Origin: Bordetella genomosp. 13
GTDB taxonomy: Bacteria > Pseudomonadota > Gammaproteobacteria > Burkholderiales > Burkholderiaceae_B
Direction of reading: 5' to 3'
Length of the DNA: 64,000 bases
Assembly (NCBI RefSeq): GCF_007679965.1
Contig: NZ_VEHL01000005.1
Coordinates: 359,935 to 423,934 of the forward strand
Position numbers and translations under genes: made by a program. This document shows, one piece after another, positions 47,266 through 56,711 of the stretch; positions within the stretch are counted from its first letter, which is position 1; each line of letters starts with the position of its first letter. A model generated the notes under the pieces. The model did no database searches and was not told where the DNA came from. It saw only the letters and a list, made by a program, of their open reading frames with translations.

Positions 47266-48165
47266 ATGTCCACCACCGTACCGCATCCTGCTTCCTCCAC
47301 AGGCCTGGCGATGCCGGGGCCGTCCGCGCCGGACGCGTCCCGCACAGTCCCGCCGTCGCCGGCCTCCGCCACGCGCACGCCGTTCCTGCGCGAGGCCTGC
47401 GAACCCGCCGCCCGCAAGGCCATCGGAGCATTGGCGGGTTTTTTCGTCTTCCTGCTGACGTGGCAGTGCATCGCGCTGCTGGTGCCCGAGATCCCTACGC
47501 CCGGCAAGACCTGGCATGCGGCGGCGCAACTGTTCGCCGATCCGTTCTACGACAACGGCCCCAATGACAAGGGCGTGGGCTGGAACGTGCTGGCCTCGTT
47601 GCGGCGCGTGGGCCTGGGCTTCGGGCTGGCCGCGCTGGTGGGCATCCCGGCCGGTTTCATCATGGGCCGCTATGCCATGGCCGGCGCGATGGCCTCGCCC
47701 ATCGTCAGCCTGCTGCGCCCGGTATCGCCGCTGGCCTGGCTGCCGCTGGGACTGCTGCTGTTCAAGGCGGCCGATCCCGCGGCCATCTGGGCCATCTTCA
47801 TCTGCTCCATCTGGCCCATGGTGATCAACACGGCGGCCGGCGTGGCGCGCGTGCCGCAGGACTACCTGAACGTGGCGCGCGTGCTGAACCTGTCCGAATG
47901 GAAGGTGATCACGCGCGTGCTGCTGCCCGCCGTGCTGCCCTACATCCTGACCGGCGTGCGGCTGTCCATCGGTACCGCGTGGCTGGTGATCGTGGCCGCC
48001 GAGATGCTGACGGGCGGCACGGGCATCGGCTTCTGGCTGTGGGACGAGTGGAACAACCTGAAGGTGGAGCACATCGTGGTCGCCATCTTCGTCATCGGCA
48101 TCGTCGGCCTGCTGCTGGAGCTGGCGCTGCTGCGCATCGCGCGCCGTTTCACGTACGAGGAGTGA
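47266..48165 (+). CDS. nrtB: Nitrate ABC transporter permease
   Basis: 299-residue inner-membrane permease with about six helices and the EAA loop in NVARVLNLSEWKVITRVLLPAVLPYILTG. The N-terminal 50 residues are a soluble Ser/Pro-rich tail. It starts 1 base after the nrtA stop. Confidence 0.92.
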   Translation: MSTTVPHPASSTGLAMPGPSAPDASRTVPPSPASATRTPFLREACEPAARKAIGALAGFFVFLLTWQCIALLVPEIPTPGKTWHAAAQLFADPFYDNGPNDKGVGWNVLASLRRVGLGFGLAALVGIPAGFIMGRYAMAGAMASPIVSLLRPVSPLAWLPLGLLLFKAADPAAIWAIFICSIWPMVINTAAGVARVPQDYLNVARVLNLSEWKVITRVLLPAVLPYILTGVRLSIGTAWLVIVAAEMLTGGTGIGFWLWDEWNNLKVEHIVVAIFVIGIVGLLLELALLRIARRFTYEE

Positions 48166-48169
48166 TCCC

Positions 48170-48976
48170 ATGCAGAAATCCCTGCGCATCGAGAACGTCG
48201 GGCAGGTCTTCACGGCGCGCGGCAAGCCCTTCGTGGCGCTGCGCGACGTCGACCTGACCGTCGACGCCGGCGAGTTCGTCACGCTGATCGGCCATTCCGG
48301 CTGCGGCAAGTCGACGTTGCTGAACCTGATCGCCGGCCTGGCCCGGCCCACGTCGGGCGTGCTGCTGTGCGCCGAGCGCGAGATCACCGGCCCCGGCCCG
48401 GACCGCGCGATGGTATTCCAGAATCATTCGCTGCTGCCGTGGCTGACGTGCCTGCAGAACGTCCACCTGGCGGTGGAAAGCGTCTACGGCGCGCGCGAGA
48501 GCCGGGCGCAACTGGCCGAGCGCGCGCAGGCCGCGCTCGAACTGGTCGGCCTGACGGCGGCGCGCGACAAGCTGCCGCGCGAGATCTCCGGTGGCATGAA
48601 GCAGCGCGTGGGCATCGCCCGCGCGTTGGCCATCGAGCCGCGCGTGCTGCTGATGGACGAGCCGTTCGGCGCCCTGGACGCGCTGACGCGCGCGCATCTG
48701 CAGGACGAGCTGCTGCGCATCGTGGCCAGGACGCGCAGCACCGTCGTCATGGTGACCCACGACGTGGACGAGGCGGTGCTGCTGTCCGACCGCATCGTCA
48801 TGCTGACCAACGGCCCGGCCGCCACCATCGGCGACATTCTGCCGGTGACGCTGCCACGGCCGCGCGACCGCGTGGCGCTGGCCGGCGACCCGGGCTACCA
48901 GGCGTGCCGCGCCGCGGTGGTGGACTTCCTGTATCGGCGCCATGCGCATCCCGCGCACCAGGCGGCGCACGCCTGA
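48170..48976 (+). CDS. nrtD: Nitrate ABC transporter ATP-binding protein
   Basis: 268-residue ABC ATPase: Walker A GHSGCGKST, Q-loop MVFQNHSLLPWLT, signature EISGGMKQRVGIARAL, Walker B LLMDEPFGALD and switch His VTHDVDEAV. It lacks the extra NrtA-like domain of NrtC, so it is NrtD-type. It begins 4 bases after the permease stop. Confidence 0.93.
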   Translation: MQKSLRIENVGQVFTARGKPFVALRDVDLTVDAGEFVTLIGHSGCGKSTLLNLIAGLARPTSGVLLCAEREITGPGPDRAMVFQNHSLLPWLTCLQNVHLAVESVYGARESRAQLAERAQAALELVGLTAARDKLPREISGGMKQRVGIARALAIEPRVLLMDEPFGALDALTRAHLQDELLRIVARTRSTVVMVTHDVDEAVLLSDRIVMLTNGPAATIGDILPVTLPRPRDRVALAGDPGYQACRAAVVDFLYRRHAHPAHQAAHA

Positions 48977-48991
48977 CCGGGAGGCGCGGCG

Positions 48992-50218
48992 ATGAGACAA
49001 CGGCTGGTGGTGATCGGCAACGGCATGGCCGGCGCGCGCACGCTGGAGGAACTGCTGAAGCAGGCGCCGGACCTGTACGACATCACGGTGTTCGGCGCCG
49101 AGGCGCATCCCAACTACAACCGCATCCTGCTGTCGCCGGTGCTGGCGGGCGAGCAGGCGTTCCAGGACATCGTGCTCAACGACCTCGACTGGTATCGTGG
49201 CCACGGCATCGACCTGCGGCTGGGCTGTCCGGCCGTGCGCATCGACCGCGCGCGCCGCGTGGTGCACGGCGCGGACGGCTCGCGGGCGCCCTACGACCGG
49301 CTGCTGCTGGCCACCGGCTCGCGGCCGGTGATGCTGCCCGTGCCGGGACGCGACCTGCGCGGGGTGGTCGGCTTTCGCGACATCGGCGATGTGCGGCGCA
49401 TGATCGCCGCGGCCGAGCGCGGCGGGCATGCCGTGGTGATCGGCGGCGGGCTGCTGGGGCTGGAGGCCGCCAACGGCCTGGCGCGGCGCGGCATGCGGGT
49501 CTCGGTTGTCCACCTCGGCCCCGCGCTGCTGGACCGCCAGCTGGACGGCCATGCGGCCGGGCTGCTGCAGAACAGCCTGCAGGCGCGAGGACTGGACTTC
49601 CTGCTGGGCAGGCGGACCGATGCCCTGCTTGACGACGGCGCGGGACACGTGCGCGGCGTGCGCTTCGCCGATGGCCAGGAGATTCCCGCGGACCTGGTCG
49701 TGATGGCCGCCGGCATCGTGCCCGATACCGACCTGGCCCGCCAGTGCGGCCTGCAGGTCGATCGCGGCGTGCGGGTCAGCGACACGCTGCAGACCTACGA
49801 TCCGCGCATTTATGCCGTGGGCGAATGCGCGAGCCATCGCGGCGCATGTTATGGCCTGGTCGCGCCGCTGTACGAGCAGGCGCGCGTGGCCGCCAACCAC
49901 CTGGCGCTGCACGGCACCGGCCGCTATCCGGGCAGCGTGACGTCGACCAGGCTGAAGGTGACCGGCATCGACCTGTTCTCGGCGGGCGACTTCACGGGCT
50001 GCGCCGGCGCCGAGCTGATCACGCTGTCGGACACCACCACCGGCATCTACAAGAAGCTGGTGGTGCGGGACGACCGGCTGGTGGGCGCCTGCCTGTACGG
50101 CGATACCGCCGACGGCGCGTGGTACTTCAGGCTCATCCGCGAAGGCCGGCCCATTGGTGCGCTGCGCGATGCGCTGATGTACGGCGAGGACACGACGCGG
50201 GAGGCCAGCGCCGCATGA
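48992..50218 (+). CDS. FAD-dependent NAD(P)H oxidoreductase, nitrate reductase electron-transfer subunit
   Basis: 408 residues: FAD-binding GNGMAGARTLEEL at the N terminus, YNRILLSPVLAGEQ, YDRLLLATGSRPVML, a second dinucleotide fold (GGGLLGLEAANGLARRG) and the FAD-site VGECASHRG. It matches the first half of NirB and of NasC/NasB-type reductases, but ends without a [2Fe-2S] BFD domain or sirohaem domain. The BFD-like domain is instead fused to the next protein, NasA. I infer it passes electrons from NAD(P)H to NasA. Its stop overlaps the nasA start (ATGA). Confidence 0.82.
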   Translation: MRQRLVVIGNGMAGARTLEELLKQAPDLYDITVFGAEAHPNYNRILLSPVLAGEQAFQDIVLNDLDWYRGHGIDLRLGCPAVRIDRARRVVHGADGSRAPYDRLLLATGSRPVMLPVPGRDLRGVVGFRDIGDVRRMIAAAERGGHAVVIGGGLLGLEAANGLARRGMRVSVVHLGPALLDRQLDGHAAGLLQNSLQARGLDFLLGRRTDALLDDGAGHVRGVRFADGQEIPADLVVMAAGIVPDTDLARQCGLQVDRGVRVSDTLQTYDPRIYAVGECASHRGACYGLVAPLYEQARVAANHLALHGTGRYPGSVTSTRLKVTGIDLFSAGDFTGCAGAELITLSDTTTGIYKKLVVRDDRLVGACLYGDTADGAWYFRLIREGRPIGALRDALMYGEDTTREASAA

Positions 50219-52974
50219 ACGCCGTCGTCTCCCTGGAACCCGGGCCGGCGCCGCACGTTGGCGGTCCGGGCGGCGATCCGCGCATCGTCTCGTCGATCTG
50301 CTGTTATTGCGGCACGGGCTGCGGCGTGCGCGTCCAGGCCCAGGCCGGGCAGGTGCTGTCCGTCACGGGCGACCCCGAACATCCTTCCAGCCGCGGCATG
50401 CTGTGCAGCAAGGGCCGCACGCTGGCCGACACCGTGCGGCGCGACGCGGCCCGCGTGCGCGGGGCCGAATGGCGGCCGAACCGCGAGGCGGCGCGCGCGC
50501 AGCTGCCGCTGGACGATGCCCTGGACCTGGCCGCGCGGCGCCTGGCCGAGAGCATCGCCCGGCACGGTCCCGATTCGGTGGGGTTCTACCTGTCGGGCCA
50601 GCTGCTGACCGAGGATTACGCGGTCTTCAACAAGCTGGCGCGCGCGCTGGTGGGCACGAACAACATCGACACCAATTCGCGGCTGTGCATGTCCAGCGCG
50701 GTGTCGGGCTACAAGAAGACATTGGGCGCGGACGCGCCGCCGGCCTGCTACGACGACCTCGACCACGCGGACGTGGTGCTGATCGCCGGATCGAACATGG
50801 CCTATGCGCATCCGGTGCTGTTTCGCCGGCTGGAGGCCGCGCGGGCCGCGCGGCCGGACATGAAGATCGTGGTGGTCGACCCGCGCCGCACCGACACCGC
50901 CGACCTGGCCGACCTGCACCTGGCCATCGCGCCAGGCAGCGACGTCGCGCTGTTCAACGCGATGCTGCACGTGATGGTGCGCGAGGACCTGATCGACCAC
51001 GACTACATCGCGCGCCACACCGAGGGCTTCGATGCGCTGCGCGCGCGCGTGCAGGCATACGCCCCGCAAACGGCGCAGCAGCTCTGCGGCGTGCCGGCCG
51101 GACAGATCGAGCAGGCCGCGCGCTGGTTCGGCCGCGCCGGCGCGGCGCTATCGCTGTACACGATGGGCTTGAACCAGTCGTCCATCGGCACGGCCAAGAA
51201 CGCGGCCCTGATCCACCTGCACCTGGCCACCGGACAGATCGGCCGGCCGGGGGCCGGGCCGTTGTCGCTGACCGGCCAGCCCAACGCCATGGGCGGGCGC
51301 GAGGCGGGTGGCATGGCGACCTTGCTGCCCGGCCATCGCGACCCCGCCGATGCCGCGCACCGCGCCGAGGTGGCCGCGGCCTGGGGCGTGGACGCCTTGC
51401 CGCATGCGCCCGGATTGCCGGCGCTGCAGATGTTCGACGCCGTGCTGGACGGGCGCGTCAAGGTCTTGTGGATAGCGGCCACCAACCCGGCGCAGTCGCT
51501 GCCCGACCAGGCGCGCGTGCGGCGCGCGCTGCGGGCCGCCGAATTCGTCATCGTGCAGGAAGCCTACGCCGACACGGAGACGCTGGCCTATGCGGACCTG
51601 GTGCTGCCGGCCGCCACCTGGCCCGAGAAGGATGGGACCGTGACGAATTCGGAGCGGCGCATCAGCCGCGTGCGCGCCGCCATCGCGCCGCCCGGCATCG
51701 CGCAGCCCGACTGGCGGCTGGCCTGCGGCGTGGCGCGTCGGCTGGCCGCGCGCATCGCGCCCGGCAAGGCCGCGTTGTTCGACTACGCGAGCGAGGCCGA
51801 CGTGTTCGCCGAGCACGCACGCCTGACGGCCGGCCGCGACCTGGACTACAGCGCGCTGGACTACGCGGCGCTGGAGGCGGGGCCGCGCCAATGGCCGGTG
51901 CGCGAGGGCCGCGACACGGCGCGGCTGTATGGCGACTGCCGCTTTCCGACGCCGGACGGGCGCGCGCGCTTCATCGACGTGGGACACGCGCCGGTGGCCG
52001 ACGCGGTCTGCGAGGCGTTCCCCTTGCGCCTGACCACAGGCCGGCTGCGCGACCATTGGCACACCATGGCCCGCACGGGCCTGTCCACCACGCTGGTGCA
52101 GCACGTGGAGGAACCCTGGATTTCGCTGCATCCGCAAGACATGCAGGCCCTGGGCCTGGCGCAGGACGCTCTGGTGCGCGTGCGTTCCCGGCGCGGCGGC
52201 ATCGTGCTGCCCGCCCGCGCGGACGCGGGCCTGCTGCCCGGCCATGCCTTCCTGCCCATGCATTGGGGCAGCGGTTTCATGGCGGGCGACGGCGTCAACG
52301 CGTTGACCAACTCGGCGCGCGATCCCGTGTCGCACCAGCCAGAGCTGAAGCACAGCGCCATCTCCGTGGCGGCCGCGGCGCTGCCGTGGCAGGCGATGGC
52401 CTGGGTGCGCGGCGACGCCGCCGCGCTGCGGCGCGCGCTCATGCCGTGGCTGGCGCGCTTTCCCTATGCGGTGCTGCTGCCGTCCGCGCTGGGCGGGGGC
52501 GGCCTGCGGCTGCGCGCGGCCGCCGAGGCGGTGCCCGATATATCGATGCTGGACGAACTGGCGGATGCGCTACGCCTGGCCCGACCGCAGGCCGCCTTCG
52601 ACGACCCCGCGCGCGGCCTGCTGCGCCGCGCCGGGCTGGATGGGGCGGGACGGCCCGATGCCTTCCTGCTGGCGGGCGACGCGCGCGCCCATGCGGGCAT
52701 GCTGGCCTGGGCCGACGGCGGCCTGGCGCCCGCCGGCCTGGCGAGCCTGCTGATGGGACGCGGCGCCACGGCGCCGCGCGCGCGCACCGTATGCGCGTGC
52801 ATGGGCGTCACCGATGCCGCCATCGAGGCCGGCATCGCGGCCGGCCTGGACCTGGACGGCCTGAAGGCCGGACTGCGTTGCGGCACGGGTTGCGGCTCGT
52901 GCGTGCCCGAGGTCCGGCGCATGCTGCAGCGCCGGACCGCAGGACATGCCGGGCAGCCGCCAGCCGCTACTTGA
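50215..52974 (+). CDS. nasA: Assimilatory nitrate reductase catalytic subunit
   Basis: 919-residue cytoplasmic molybdopterin oxidoreductase. The N-terminal [4Fe-4S] site is CCYCGTGCGV with a following LCSKGR. The molybdopterin-binding parts include NTNSRLCMSSAVSGYKK, MGLNQSSIGTAKN and GRPGAGPLSLTGQPNAMGGRE. The C terminus is a BFD-like [2Fe-2S] domain (RTVCACMGVTDAAIEAG to LRCGTGCGSCVPEVRRML). It reduces nitrate to nitrite. Last gene of the operon; its stop region overlaps the convergent dctM gene by 8 bases. Confidence 0.95.
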   Translation: MNAVVSLEPGPAPHVGGPGGDPRIVSSICCYCGTGCGVRVQAQAGQVLSVTGDPEHPSSRGMLCSKGRTLADTVRRDAARVRGAEWRPNREAARAQLPLDDALDLAARRLAESIARHGPDSVGFYLSGQLLTEDYAVFNKLARALVGTNNIDTNSRLCMSSAVSGYKKTLGADAPPACYDDLDHADVVLIAGSNMAYAHPVLFRRLEAARAARPDMKIVVVDPRRTDTADLADLHLAIAPGSDVALFNAMLHVMVREDLIDHDYIARHTEGFDALRARVQAYAPQTAQQLCGVPAGQIEQAARWFGRAGAALSLYTMGLNQSSIGTAKNAALIHLHLATGQIGRPGAGPLSLTGQPNAMGGREAGGMATLLPGHRDPADAAHRAEVAAAWGVDALPHAPGLPALQMFDAVLDGRVKVLWIAATNPAQSLPDQARVRRALRAAEFVIVQEAYADTETLAYADLVLPAATWPEKDGTVTNSERRISRVRAAIAPPGIAQPDWRLACGVARRLAARIAPGKAALFDYASEADVFAEHARLTAGRDLDYSALDYAALEAGPRQWPVREGRDTARLYGDCRFPTPDGRARFIDVGHAPVADAVCEAFPLRLTTGRLRDHWHTMARTGLSTTLVQHVEEPWISLHPQDMQALGLAQDALVRVRSRRGGIVLPARADAGLLPGHAFLPMHWGSGFMAGDGVNALTNSARDPVSHQPELKHSAISVAAAALPWQAMAWVRGDAAALRRALMPWLARFPYAVLLPSALGGGGLRLRAAAEAVPDISMLDELADALRLARPQAAFDDPARGLLRRAGLDGAGRPDAFLLAGDARAHAGMLAWADGGLAPAGLASLLMGRGATAPRARTVCACMGVTDAAIEAGIAAGLDLDGLKAGLRCGTGCGSCVPEVRRMLQRRTAGHAGQPPAAT

Positions 52975-54634
52975 AGTCCGCGGCGGGGTCGCCGCCGCCA
53001 TACAGGCCGCCGCTGCCGTAGTCGCTCGCGGGCACCTCGATCTTGACCTTGCTGGCGTCGACCTCCGGCGCATCGCCCTTGTAGTGCATCACCAGTCCGG
53101 GGAAGGCCATCACCGCGGCCACCATGGCCAGCTGGATCACGATGAACGGCACCGATCCCCTGTAGATCTGTCCGGTGGTCACGGGCTCGATGGTCTGGCC
53201 GGTGACCCGGTCGCGATAGCGGCTCTTGGGCGCGACCGAGCGCAGGTAGAACAGCGCGAAGCCGAACGGCGGGTGCATGAAGGACGTCTGCATGTTGACG
53301 GCCAGCAGCACGCCGAACCAGATCAGGTCGATGCCGAGCTTGTCGGCGACCGGCCCCAGCAGCGGCACGATGATGAAGGCCAGCTCGAAGAAGTCCAGGA
53401 AGAACGCCAGCACGAACGTGAGCACGCTGACGGCGATCAGGAAGCCCAGCTCGCCGCCCGGCAGGCCCACCAGCAGGTGTTCCACCCACAGGTCGCCGTT
53501 GACGCCGCGGAAGGTCAGGCCGAACACCGTGGAGCCGACCAGAATGAACACCACGAAGGTGGACAGCTTGGTGGTGGTGTCCATGGCCTGCTTCAGCAGG
53601 GCCAGGCTCAGGCGCCCGCGCATCAGGGCCATCACGATCGCGCCCACCGCGCCCATGGCGCCGCCTTCGGTCGGCGTGGCCACGCCGATGAAGATAGTGC
53701 CCAGCACGAGGAAGATCAGGAACAGCGGCGGGATCATCACGAAGGTGACGCGCTCCGCCAGCTTGGACAGCAGGCCCAGCTTCAGCGCCTTGTTCGTGCC
53801 GGCGATGACGAAGGCGGTGGCGCCCCAGATCAGCAGCGACAGCACGATCTTCTCGTCGACCGGGGCGGCCTCCGACTCGATCAGGTCCGTCAGCAGGTAC
53901 GCAGACAACGCGGAGATGGCCATCAGCACCCCCAGCGAGCGGTCGCCGCGGCGGCCGTTCGGCTCGCGGAAGGCGCGGGCCGACTCGGGCAGCGCCGGGG
54001 CCGACCCCGGTTTCAGGTACGACATCAGCACCACGTACACGACGTAGGTGCCTGCCAGCAGGAAGCCGGGCAGGATGGCGCCGCGGTACATGTCGCCGAT
54101 GGAGCGGCCCAGCTGGTCGGCCAGGATGATCAGCACCAGCGAGGGCGGGATGATCTGCGACAACGTGCCGGACGCCGCGATGATGCCCGATGCCAGCCGC
54201 CTGTCGTACCCATAGCGCAGCATGATGGGCAGCGAGATCAGTCCCATCGAGATGACCGACGCCGACACCACGCCGGTAGTGGCCGCGAGCATGGCGCCCA
54301 CGAACACGACCGCGATGGCCAGCCCGCCGCGCACCGTGCCGAACAGCTGGCCGATGGTCTCCAGCAGGTCTTCCGCCATGCCGGAGCGCTCGAGGATCAG
54401 GCCCATCAGCGTGAAGAATGGAATGGCCAGCAGCGTGTCGTTGGCGAGGATGCCGAATACCCGCTGCGGCAGCGCCTGGAACAGCGAGGCGTTAAGCAGG
54501 CCCAGTTCCATGCCGATCAGGCCGAACAGGATCCCGTTGGCGGCCAGGGCGAAGGCCACCGGAAAGCCCAGCAGCAGAAACACCACCAGGGTGGCGAACA
54601 TGATGGGCGCCATGTTGGCGATGAAGAATTCCAT
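52967..54634 (-). CDS. TRAP transporter large permease (DctM)
   Basis: 555 residues with about twelve transmembrane helices. Typical DctM stretches: GFPVAFALAANGILFGLIG, FTLMGLILERSGMAEDLL, SGTLSQIIPPSLVLIILAD and GVATPTEGGAMGAVGAIVM. Longer than the usual 430 because of an extra central loop and helices and a C-terminal hydrophilic tail (KIEVPASDYGSGGLYGGG), as in TAXI or large DctM forms. It starts 2 bases after dctQ. Confidence 0.93.
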   Translation of the reverse strand: MEFFIANMAPIMFATLVVFLLLGFPVAFALAANGILFGLIGMELGLLNASLFQALPQRVFGILANDTLLAIPFFTLMGLILERSGMAEDLLETIGQLFGTVRGGLAIAVVFVGAMLAATTGVVSASVISMGLISLPIMLRYGYDRRLASGIIAASGTLSQIIPPSLVLIILADQLGRSIGDMYRGAILPGFLLAGTYVVYVVLMSYLKPGSAPALPESARAFREPNGRRGDRSLGVLMAISALSAYLLTDLIESEAAPVDEKIVLSLLIWGATAFVIAGTNKALKLGLLSKLAERVTFVMIPPLFLIFLVLGTIFIGVATPTEGGAMGAVGAIVMALMRGRLSLALLKQAMDTTTKLSTFVVFILVGSTVFGLTFRGVNGDLWVEHLLVGLPGGELGFLIAVSVLTFVLAFFLDFFELAFIIVPLLGPVADKLGIDLIWFGVLLAVNMQTSFMHPPFGFALFYLRSVAPKSRYRDRVTGQTIEPVTTGQIYRGSVPFIVIQLAMVAAVMAFPGLVMHYKGDAPEVDASKVKIEVPASDYGSGGLYGGGDPAADFK

Positions 54635-54636
54635 GA

Positions 54637-55266
54637 TCAGCGTCCTTTCCCTGCGCTTCCGTCGGCGAGGGCCTGGGCTTCGCGCGCGCGGGCCTCCTCG
54701 GCAATTTCCTGGGCCAGCGCCTCTTCGGCGGATACGCCGTCTTCGCGCGCGCCCGGATCGGCGCAGCGGCCCATCAGGAAACCCACGCATTTGATGAGGT
54801 GCGACAGGCCGGCAAGCACCAGCAGCGCGAAACCCACGGGAATCAGCAGCTTGACGGGCCACCGGACCAGGCCGCCGGGATTGGAGGACTGCTCGTTGGT
54901 GAGATAGGAGTCCATGAACATCGGCCAGGACAGCCACAGGATCAGCAGGCAGGCCGGCATCAGGAAGAAGACGACGCCGAAGATCTCGATGTAGATCTGG
55001 GCGCGGCGCGACAGGCGCGAGGCCAGCACGTCCACGCGCACGTGTTCGTTGCGCAGCAGCGTGTAGCCGGCGGCCAGCAGGAACAGCGCGCCGAACAGGT
55101 ACCACTGCAGTTCCAGCCAGGCATTGGAACTGGTGTTGAAGACTTTTCTGACGACGGCATTGCCGGCGCTGACGAGCACGACGATCAAGGTCAGCCACGT
55201 CACCGCGCGGCCCACCGCCGTGTTGATCGCGTCGATCAACCGGGAGAGGGCAAGCAGGGCGTTCAT
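54637..55266 (-). CDS. TRAP transporter small permease (DctQ)
   Basis: 209 residues, four transmembrane helices, with the conserved NEHVRVDVLASRLSRRAQ loop. A long charged, Ala/Glu-rich cytoplasmic tail (EEALAQEIAEEARAREAQAL) is unusual. The start at 55266 opens the first helix; the longer frame does not match the family. Confidence 0.9.
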   Translation of the reverse strand: MNALLALSRLIDAINTAVGRAVTWLTLIVVLVSAGNAVVRKVFNTSSNAWLELQWYLFGALFLLAAGYTLLRNEHVRVDVLASRLSRRAQIYIEIFGVVFFLMPACLLILWLSWPMFMDSYLTNEQSSNPGGLVRWPVKLLIPVGFALLVLAGLSHLIKCVGFLMGRCADPGAREDGVSAEEALAQEIAEEARAREAQALADGSAGKGR

Positions 55267-55359
55267 GATGCGATCCGGTCCGCGTCGCGGACGAAGGGAG
55301 AAGGGATGAGCGGGGGAAACCAGGCGCCGCCGCGGCACGGCGGCGCCTCGCGGCGAGGC

Positions 55360-56454
55360 TTACTTGCCGCGATTGATGGTGCCCATGTAGCTGTCGTAGC
55401 TGCCTTCGGCGACACGGAACCAGGGCAGTTCGTTGTCGCGGAAGTCGCGCATGCTTTCGTAGACCTTCTTGAACATCGGGCTCTTGCCGCTCAGTTCGTC
55501 ATAGAGCTTGACCGACTCGGCATAGCAGGCGTCGAGCACCGACTTGGGGAACGGCTTGAGCTGGGCGCCGCCCGCGATCAGCCGGCGCAGCGCCGCCGGG
55601 TTCTCGGCGTCGTACTTGGCGATCATGTCGTTGGTGGCCGCGGCGCAGGCCTGGGCCAGCACGGCCTGGTACTGCTTGGGCAGCTTGTTGTAGGCGTCCT
55701 GGTTGACGTACAGCGACACCTGAAGAGTGCCTTCCCACCAGCCCGGGAAATAGTAGTGCGGAGCCACCTTGTTGAAGCCCAGCTTCTCGTCGTCGTACGG
55801 GCCGATCCATTCGGCCGCGTCGATCGTGCCTTTCTCCAGGGCGGGATAGATGTCGCCGCCGGCGATCTGCTGGGGCACCACGCCCAGGCGCGACAGCACC
55901 GCGCCGGCGAAGGCGCTGACGCGGAACTTCAGGCCCTTGAGGTCTTCGACGCTCTTGATCTCCTTGCGGAACCAGCCGCCCATCTGCGTGCCGGAGTAGC
56001 CGCAGGGGAAGTTCACGATGTTGTAGGTCTTGAAGACTTCGCGCATCAGCGACAGGCCGTCGCCGTGGCGCATCCAGGCATTCATCTGGCGCGTGTTCAG
56101 GCCGAACGGCACGGCGGCGTCGAAGCTCAGGACGGGGTCCTTGCCGTAGTAATAATAGGACGCGCTGTGGCCGGCCTCGACGGTGCCGTTCTGCACGCCG
56201 TCCAGCACCTGCAGCGCCGGGACGATCTCGCCGGCGGGGAAGGTACGGATGGTGAACTTGCCGTTGGTCGCCTCGGAGACGTACTTGCCCACGCTTTCCC
56301 CGCCCGAGTAGATGGCGTCGGCGCTGCGCGGAAAGCTGGACGCCAGGCGCCAGGCGACGGTCGGCGCGTCCTGGGCGATGGCCGGCGCGGCGAGGGTGGC
56401 GCCGCCGGCTGCGGCTCCAAGGGTGGCTTTTTTGAGGAACGAGCGGCGCTGCAT
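55360..56454 (-). CDS. TRAP transporter substrate-binding protein (DctP/TakP-like)
   Basis: 364 residues. A clear Tat signal (MQRRSFLKKATLGAAAGG, cleavage after AIAQ). The mature part has the DctP pattern WRLASSFPRSADAIYSGGES, VQNGTVEAGHSASYYYYGKDP, and LKGLKFRVSAFAGAVLSRLG with the substrate-carboxylate Arg, then AAEWIGPYDDEKLGFNKVAPHYYFPGWWEG. It most resembles the 2-oxoacid-binding TakP group with large DctM partners. Ligand not proven. Confidence 0.93.
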   Translation of the reverse strand: MQRRSFLKKATLGAAAGGATLAAPAIAQDAPTVAWRLASSFPRSADAIYSGGESVGKYVSEATNGKFTIRTFPAGEIVPALQVLDGVQNGTVEAGHSASYYYYGKDPVLSFDAAVPFGLNTRQMNAWMRHGDGLSLMREVFKTYNIVNFPCGYSGTQMGGWFRKEIKSVEDLKGLKFRVSAFAGAVLSRLGVVPQQIAGGDIYPALEKGTIDAAEWIGPYDDEKLGFNKVAPHYYFPGWWEGTLQVSLYVNQDAYNKLPKQYQAVLAQACAAATNDMIAKYDAENPAALRRLIAGGAQLKPFPKSVLDACYAESVKLYDELSGKSPMFKKVYESMRDFRDNELPWFRVAEGSYDSYMGTINRGK

Positions 56455-56711
56455 GTTGGGATAGTCTCCTGGAGGGCTTGGGTAGGCCCGGTTTGATGTC
56501 GACGTTGGTGGTAGACACTATGCCGACGTTCAGGGTGGTGAAAGGCGGCTGTTTTGTTGTGGGCTGGAATATATAGAGAAAATCTGTCGCAGCGAATCGG
56601 GTAAACCCTTGTCTTTGAAGGCTTCTGAAACGCCCTTGCCAGACCGTGGGGTGTAGTATCGGGTCAGCCGTCCGCGAGGCGGAACGGCCTTCTACACAGC
56701 AGGGAGTCTCC

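Noticed and set aside
48992..50218. Truncated nirB (nitrite reductase) pseudogene
   Set aside because: It ends cleanly with an ATGA overlap into nasA, and its missing BFD domain is present on NasA, so it reads as a complete reductase subunit.
50307..53021. 904-codon open frame in another frame of nasA
   Set aside because: Arg/Gly/Ala-rich out-of-frame translation; nasA itself has all cofactor motifs.
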